Below, one piece after another: positions 43,300 through 44,606 of a DNA stretch of 44,606 nt. Within the stretch, counting starts at the first letter, position 1. Every line of letters begins with the position of its first letter. The DNA comes from Candidatus Omnitrophota bacterium (GTDB lineage Bacteria; Omnitrophota; Gorgyraeia; Gygaellales; Profunditerraquicolaceae). A program made the translations under genes and the position numbers. The DNA lies in assembly GCA_016867115.1 (NCBI GenBank), contig VGKG01000004.1:70536-115141 (forward strand), written 5' to 3'. The notes below the pieces were generated by a model. The model ran no database searches, was not told where the DNA came from, and was given only the letters and a program-made list of their open reading frames with translations.

Positions 43300-43694
43300 T
43301 AATCCTCCTTTTTAAAATCCACTTCGAGGGGCTTGCCTTCCTTGATAAAGATGACTTTATCTTCCTTGACTTTCAATACCTGATAGTCTCCGACCATATC
43401 CCCCACGCCGACGGCTAAACCGTTGACGATAGCGTAAGAGCGGCCATGCTTGTCATAGATGACCCCTTCTATCACCAGGGGCCCCTTCTTTGCCTCTTCC
43501 TGCTCTTCCTTGTCTAACTTCAGCAGCCTTCCGTCGGGAGTGACGAGCTGGATAAAGGGGTCGCGCTTTCCCTTAGCATCGTATTTATACTCCTCCTGGG
43601 CGATAACAGGAAATACCACGCAGAACACTAGACTGCAGATTAAAATTACGGATTTGTAATTTATAATTTGTAATTTGAAATTATTTCTTAACAT
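43299..43694 (-). CDS. PilP-like pilus assembly protein
   Basis: The 131-residue protein has an N-terminal hydrophobic signal segment (about 16-31), then GKRDPFIQL, the RDPF motif of PilP/GspC-type HR domains, followed by a small beta domain (GPLVIEGVIYD, GRSYAIVNGLAVGVGDMVGDYQVLKV). PilP links PilNO to PilQ in the periplasm, and its position between pilO and pilQ fits. Residues 5-14 (NFKLQIINYK) are encoded by four 7-bp tandem units, so the signal peptide's basic start is repeat-derived. No lipobox cysteine is at the expected place. Confidence 0.8.
   Translation of the reverse strand: MLRNNFKLQIINYKSVILICSLVFCVVFPVIAQEEYKYDAKGKRDPFIQLVTPDGRLLKLDKEEQEEAKKGPLVIEGVIYDKHGRSYAIVNGLAVGVGDMVGDYQVLKVKEDKVIFIKEGKPLEVDFKKED
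43653..43680. repeat. Heptanucleotide tandem repeat at the pilP-like gene start
   Basis: Four consecutive units on the plus strand read TTTGTAA, TTTATAA, TTTGTAA and TTTGAAA. They lie in codons 5-14 of the pilP-like gene, just after its start. A one-unit change would put the rest of the gene out of frame. Confidence 0.8.
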
Positions 43695-44226
43695 ACGCCC
43701 GCACCATCAGAGTCACTTTTTCCTTTAAAAAATCCTTCTGATCCTTGGTGATCATGATATCCTGCACTGCCATGAGCGCTTCGGCATTCTCAAGGTCGTT
43801 GATAAACCTGCCCAGGCTATGGTAATCCGCGGCCAGTTCAAGGCTGATATAAAAGGGGATGATCTTTGCGCCGAGGAATGCCTTCTCCTGCTTGACATCC
43901 GTGACCGGTTTTATCTGCTGGATGCGGATGTTGTTCTTATTGGCGATATCGGAAATCTGCTGCAGGAGCGCGATCTTTTCCGCCTCGGGCAGGATCTTTC
44001 TTATCTTGGGCAGGATCCTCTCTTTGGTCCTGGCCTGTTTCTCTTTAAGCTCGCACATCTTGGTAAGGTCCCTTTCAAGGGAAGCGATCTTGTTTTTCTG
44101 CTCGGTGAGCTTCTTATTTAGGGCCCTGCCTTTTGCGGATAAGACCGCCAGGAGCTGATAGTCAAGCACAAGCACTATCAGGGCGGCGACGGCAAATAAG
44201 ACCAGTTTCTGTTTATCCTGTTTCAT
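43681..44226 (-). CDS. Type IV pilus inner-membrane protein PilO-like
   Basis: This 181-residue protein has one membrane helix (about 8-28), a coiled-coil stretch (about 32-75, rich in Lys, Glu and Leu) and a C-terminal ferredoxin-like domain including FYISLELAADYHSLGRFINDLEN, typical of PilO. PilO dimerises with PilN and joins the alignment complex through PilP. The order pilN-pilO-pilP-pilQ supports the call. It overlaps pilN by 4 bp and pilP by 14 bp. Confidence 0.85.
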   Translation of the reverse strand: MKQDKQKLVLFAVAALIVLVLDYQLLAVLSAKGRALNKKLTEQKNKIASLERDLTKMCELKEKQARTKERILPKIRKILPEAEKIALLQQISDIANKNNIRIQQIKPVTDVKQEKAFLGAKIIPFYISLELAADYHSLGRFINDLENAEALMAVQDIMITKDQKDFLKEKVTLMVRAYVKK

Positions 44227-44606
44227 TTGGCCTTTACAGCGCCCGTAAGGGTCCCGGTAAGGATAAAGTTCACCACTTCATATCCGCCGATAGACTCTTT
44301 GCGCACGGAGATCAGCTCTAAGGAAGTAAAATCCTTGTAAAACGCGCTGTCCTTCTTCAGATTATCGACAAAATTGCGCAGCAACCCCATCTCTTCTTTC
44401 TTTAACGAGACGACCGCGCCCTTGAGATAGAAGTTCCCGGAAGAGACAGAAAACTCATTGAACCATACCCCCGAAGGCAGGTTCAGGCTCATCCTGTTCA
44501 GTTTTTCCGCCCAGTTTATGCGCTGACTAAGTATCTGCTGTATGTCTTTTGCGCCTTCGGAAAATATGGCATATTCCTTGTTAAACTCTTCCAGCTCTTT
44601 TCGCTG
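44223..44606 (-). CDS. PilN-like pilus assembly protein, N-terminus beyond window
   Basis: The frame is open to the window end and gives 127 codons before the stop. The visible part has a coiled-coil region then RINWAEKLNRMSLNLPSGVWFNEFS and FYLKGAVVSLKKEEMGLLRNFVDNLK, the pattern of PilN/GspL-type periplasmic domains. The N-terminal cytoplasmic tail and membrane helix are not in the window. Its ATGA link to pilO confirms pilus context. The interior ATG at 44492 is not a real start, because the family-like sequence continues upstream of it. Confidence 0.8.
   Translation of the reverse strand, partial: QRKELEEFNKEYAIFSEGAKDIQQILSQRINWAEKLNRMSLNLPSGVWFNEFSVSSGNFYLKGAVVSLKKEEMGLLRNFVDNLKKDSAFYKDFTSLELISVRKESIGGYEVVNFILTGTLTGAVKAK

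Overview
The window is a densely packed bacterial chromosome segment in which every gene I can support, 46 in all, lies on the minus strand, mostly with 4-65 bp overlaps or near-zero spacing. The mix is a PilN/O/P/Q type IV pilus set, RNase G, ribosomal proteins L21 and S1, Obg, ProBA, NadD, Rpe, a phosphohexomutase, PlsC and TyrRS, followed by about 30 kb of glycan genes. With the Gram-negative features (secretin, Wzx-like flippase) and the in-gene repeats, this resembles uncultivated phyla such as Candidatus Omnitrophota. That taxonomic placement is my inference; no rRNA gene is present to test it.

Transcription runs from high to low coordinates. Region 1 (44606-41542) holds pilN (cut by the window end), pilO, a pilP-like gene and the secretin pilQ. 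Region 2 (41537-29893) is housekeeping: a half-length DUF2344 protein, rng, rplU with a near-consensus promoter, obg (no rpmA between them), proB, proA, nadD, rpe, a phosphohexomutase gene, plsC, rpsA and tyrS. Region 3 (29885-16675) starts the surface-polysaccharide locus: a flippase, two GT2 glycosyltransferases, a B12-type radical SAM protein, two CDP-paratose-2-epimerase-like SDR proteins, then rmlA, a plant NRS/ER-like epimerase-reductase and rmlB, a methyltransferase-GT2 fusion, a Gfo/Idh/MocA dehydrogenase, a hexapeptide acyltransferase and another GT2. Region 4 (16674-10779) looks like a deoxysugar cassette: a sugar C-methyltransferase, an RmlC-like protein, three SDR enzymes and a DegT aminotransferase. 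Region 5 (10778-1) has methyltransferases, three GT4 glycosyltransferases, a minimal nucleotidyltransferase, a thymidylate-kinase-like protein, a large membrane protein, a carbamoyltransferase with an SxtJ-like partner, and a DUF3108 protein cut by the window start.

Regions 3-5 together could make dTDP-L-rhamnose plus a second, possibly branched or amino, deoxysugar, assemble a glycan on a lipid carrier, flip it, and decorate it by methylation, acylation and carbamoylation.

The most unusual signal is not a gene but the repeats. A 50-bp palindromic element occurs twice with 44/50 identity and a compensatory base-pair change, once between genes and once in frame inside a glycosyltransferase gene. 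Three unrelated arrays share a 7-bp period, two of them inside coding sequence. Several other foldback elements fill the few gaps. No gap exceeds 300 bases, and I saw no tRNA, rRNA, CRISPR array or transposase gene.
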